Of a DNA stretch of 15,546 bases, positions 14,903 to 15,546 are shown in pieces. Origin of the DNA: JAMHWD01 sp035911135 (lineage in GTDB: Bacteria; Pseudomonadota; Alphaproteobacteria; Micavibrionales; Micavibrionaceae); NCBI GenBank assembly GCA_035911135.1, contig JAMHWD010000043.1, positions 1-15,546 on the forward strand, written 5' to 3'. Every line of letters begins with the position of its first letter. Position 1 is the first letter of the stretch. Both the position numbers and the translations under genes were made by a program. The notes under the pieces are model-generated. The model was not told the origin of the DNA. It saw nothing but the letters and a program-made list of their open reading frames with translations, and made no database searches.

Positions 14903-14931
14903 AAGATAGCATTAGAGCGTTAATAACTCAA
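14903..14931 (-). promoter_or_regulatory. Putative promoter of the czc-side small gene
   Basis: On the - strand, TTGAGT (14931-14926) and TATCTT (14908-14903) are separated by exactly 17 bases, a good sigma-70-like match. The expected transcription start falls at about 14896, the A of the start codon. Confidence 0.55.
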
Positions 14932-14967
14932 TCCGCATCGTCTGTTATTTTTATTTCACATGCTATC
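14905..14967. repeat. Inverted repeats around the czc-side promoter
   Basis: GATAGCAT (14905-14912) and ATGCTATC (14960-14967) are a perfect 8-base inverted repeat bracketing the promoter. AATAAC (14922-14927) and GTTATT (14944-14949) form a second, nested one. They may be regulator sites for metal control; no regulator for the czc genes is encoded in the window apart from CsoR, whose ATACCC/GGGTAT motif is absent here. Confidence 0.4.
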
Positions 14968-15346
14968 CGGTTCGCGCTCTCTACTCAAAACCGTAAAAAA
15001 TATGAAATGGTCAACACATTGAAAAAAACGGTAAAAACCTGAAGGGCATTTTTATAATTGCCTCTACAGCTTCAGAGAAAAATCGGTATTTAGAGAGAAA
15101 ATGGGGGTATAAATGGCTTTTTGAGGGGGAACGTACCCTTTAGCTTTGGGCGCAAAAGCCCAAAAACTCTGCCCTTTTGTAAGGGATTACAAGGCTTAGA
15201 GAGAGTTTGGATTTAGAAGATTGGTTGTGTGCTCAACCTGTGACCGAAACTCTTTATATTTCACGATTATCTTAAGCACGCCTCGAAATCGTGATAACCA
15301 TTTGATATTTCGCAATAAATCTGAAATGCAGGTTATGGCCTTCCAA
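14968..15346. other. AT-rich non-coding stretch with hairpins
   Basis: No convincing gene is present. Visible structure: a 7-bp hairpin TTTGGGC/GCCCAAA (15145-15151, 15158-15164), a separated inverted repeat TCACGAT/ATCGTGA (15261-15267, 15288-15294), and GGTTG/CAACC near 15222-15237. On the - strand an open frame of 49 codons (15345-15196) starts at the IS junction without ATG; it could be the 3' remnant of a gene cut by the IS, but nothing in it is recognisable. Confidence 0.4.
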
Positions 15347-15546
15347 TGACCCGCCCCCTATAATTGAGTCCGGTATTAGAGTGAATCTGGTATCAAGAAA
15401 CGGACATCAAATTATGGAGGCATTGCATGGCAAGGAAGCGTTATACGGCGGAGCAAATTATCGGATATTTGCGTCAGGCGGAGGTGTTGATTGGTCAGGG
15501 TCGCAGCATGGATGAGGTTCTGCGCGAGATTGGCGTGACGGGCAAC
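15347..15546 (+). mobile_element. Right copy of the same IS3-family element, partial, inverted
   Basis: From TGACCCGCCCCC at 15347 the sequence is identical, in inverted orientation, to bases 199-1. The base outside the tip differs (15346 is A where the left copy's matching position would be T), so the tip is exact. Both copies present their left ends inward and their transposase genes outward, as in a composite transposon with inverted IS arms. Confidence 0.85.
15427..15546 (+). CDS. IS3-family transposase OrfA, N-terminal fragment (runs off window)
   Basis: The frame starts at ATG 15427 with GGAGG at 15416-15420 and runs off the window after 40 codons. The sequence is identical to the left copy plus one further codon (Asn). 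It is the N-terminal DNA-binding part of an IS407-group OrfA. Identity with the left copy over all shared bases suggests recent transposition or two arms of one composite element. Confidence 0.85.
   Translation, partial: MARKRYTAEQIIGYLRQAEVLIGQGRSMDEVLREIGVTGN

Noticed and set aside
1..15546. CRISPR arrays, tRNA or rRNA genes, toxin-antitoxin or defence genes
   Set aside because: No regularly spaced repeats, cloverleaf-like tRNA segments, rRNA sequence or recognisable toxin-antitoxin or defence proteins were seen.

Overview
The window is a metal-resistance cargo region of about 15.1 kb enclosed by two inverted, partial copies of the same insertion sequence. The organism is most likely an alphaproteobacterium. 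This is inferred from the style of the recombinase, from the small operon-head secreted proteins and from the Cop/Czc gene arrangement; no rRNA or housekeeping gene is present to prove it. The outermost 199 bases at each end are perfect reverse complements of each other. Each carries the left end of an IS407-group IS3-family element (terminal TGACCCGCCCCC) and the first 39-40 codons of its orfA, reading outward. This fits either a composite transposon or a contig that simply stops inside a repeat.

Layout: (1) The left IS abuts the 5' end of a large serine recombinase (200-1912). The gene has lost its start codon; its catalytic-serine region is still present in frame. (2) On the + strand there is a copper operon: a small secreted protein of unknown function (1968-2369), multicopper oxidase CopA (2430-4271), outer-membrane CopB (4261-4986), a DUF2231 membrane protein with a His-rich tail (4996-5562) and a secreted TRASH/YHS-like metal-binding protein (5585-6046). 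A strong intrinsic terminator follows. (3) A self-contained regulated unit comes next: a promoter covered by two tandem CsoR-type operators, then csoR (6184-6510) and a copper P1B-ATPase (6531-8774). (4) Convergent to this, on the - strand, is a Czc-type efflux operon. In transcription order it is a small Cys/His-rich secreted protein (14561-14896), a structured leader with an intrinsic terminator or attenuator, czcC (13173-14435), czcB (12076-13176) and czcA (8893-12060). (5) About 450 bases upstream of that operon (14897-15346) hold a promoter and several inverted repeats but no convincing gene; then the right IS begins.

How it works together (family knowledge plus inference): cytosolic copper is sensed by CsoR and pumped to the periplasm by the ATPase. 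There CopA oxidises or binds it, CopB and the small His/Met/Cys-rich proteins bind it, and the RND pump CzcCBA expels divalent cations (Zn/Co/Cd by signature) across the outer membrane. Almost every exported protein here carries an unusually dense His, Met or Cys segment.

The most interesting items are the attenuator-like czc leader, the tandem CsoR operators, the poorly described small proteins at the head of both operons, the apparently leaderless start of the Czc-side small gene, and the recombinase broken exactly at its start by the IS.
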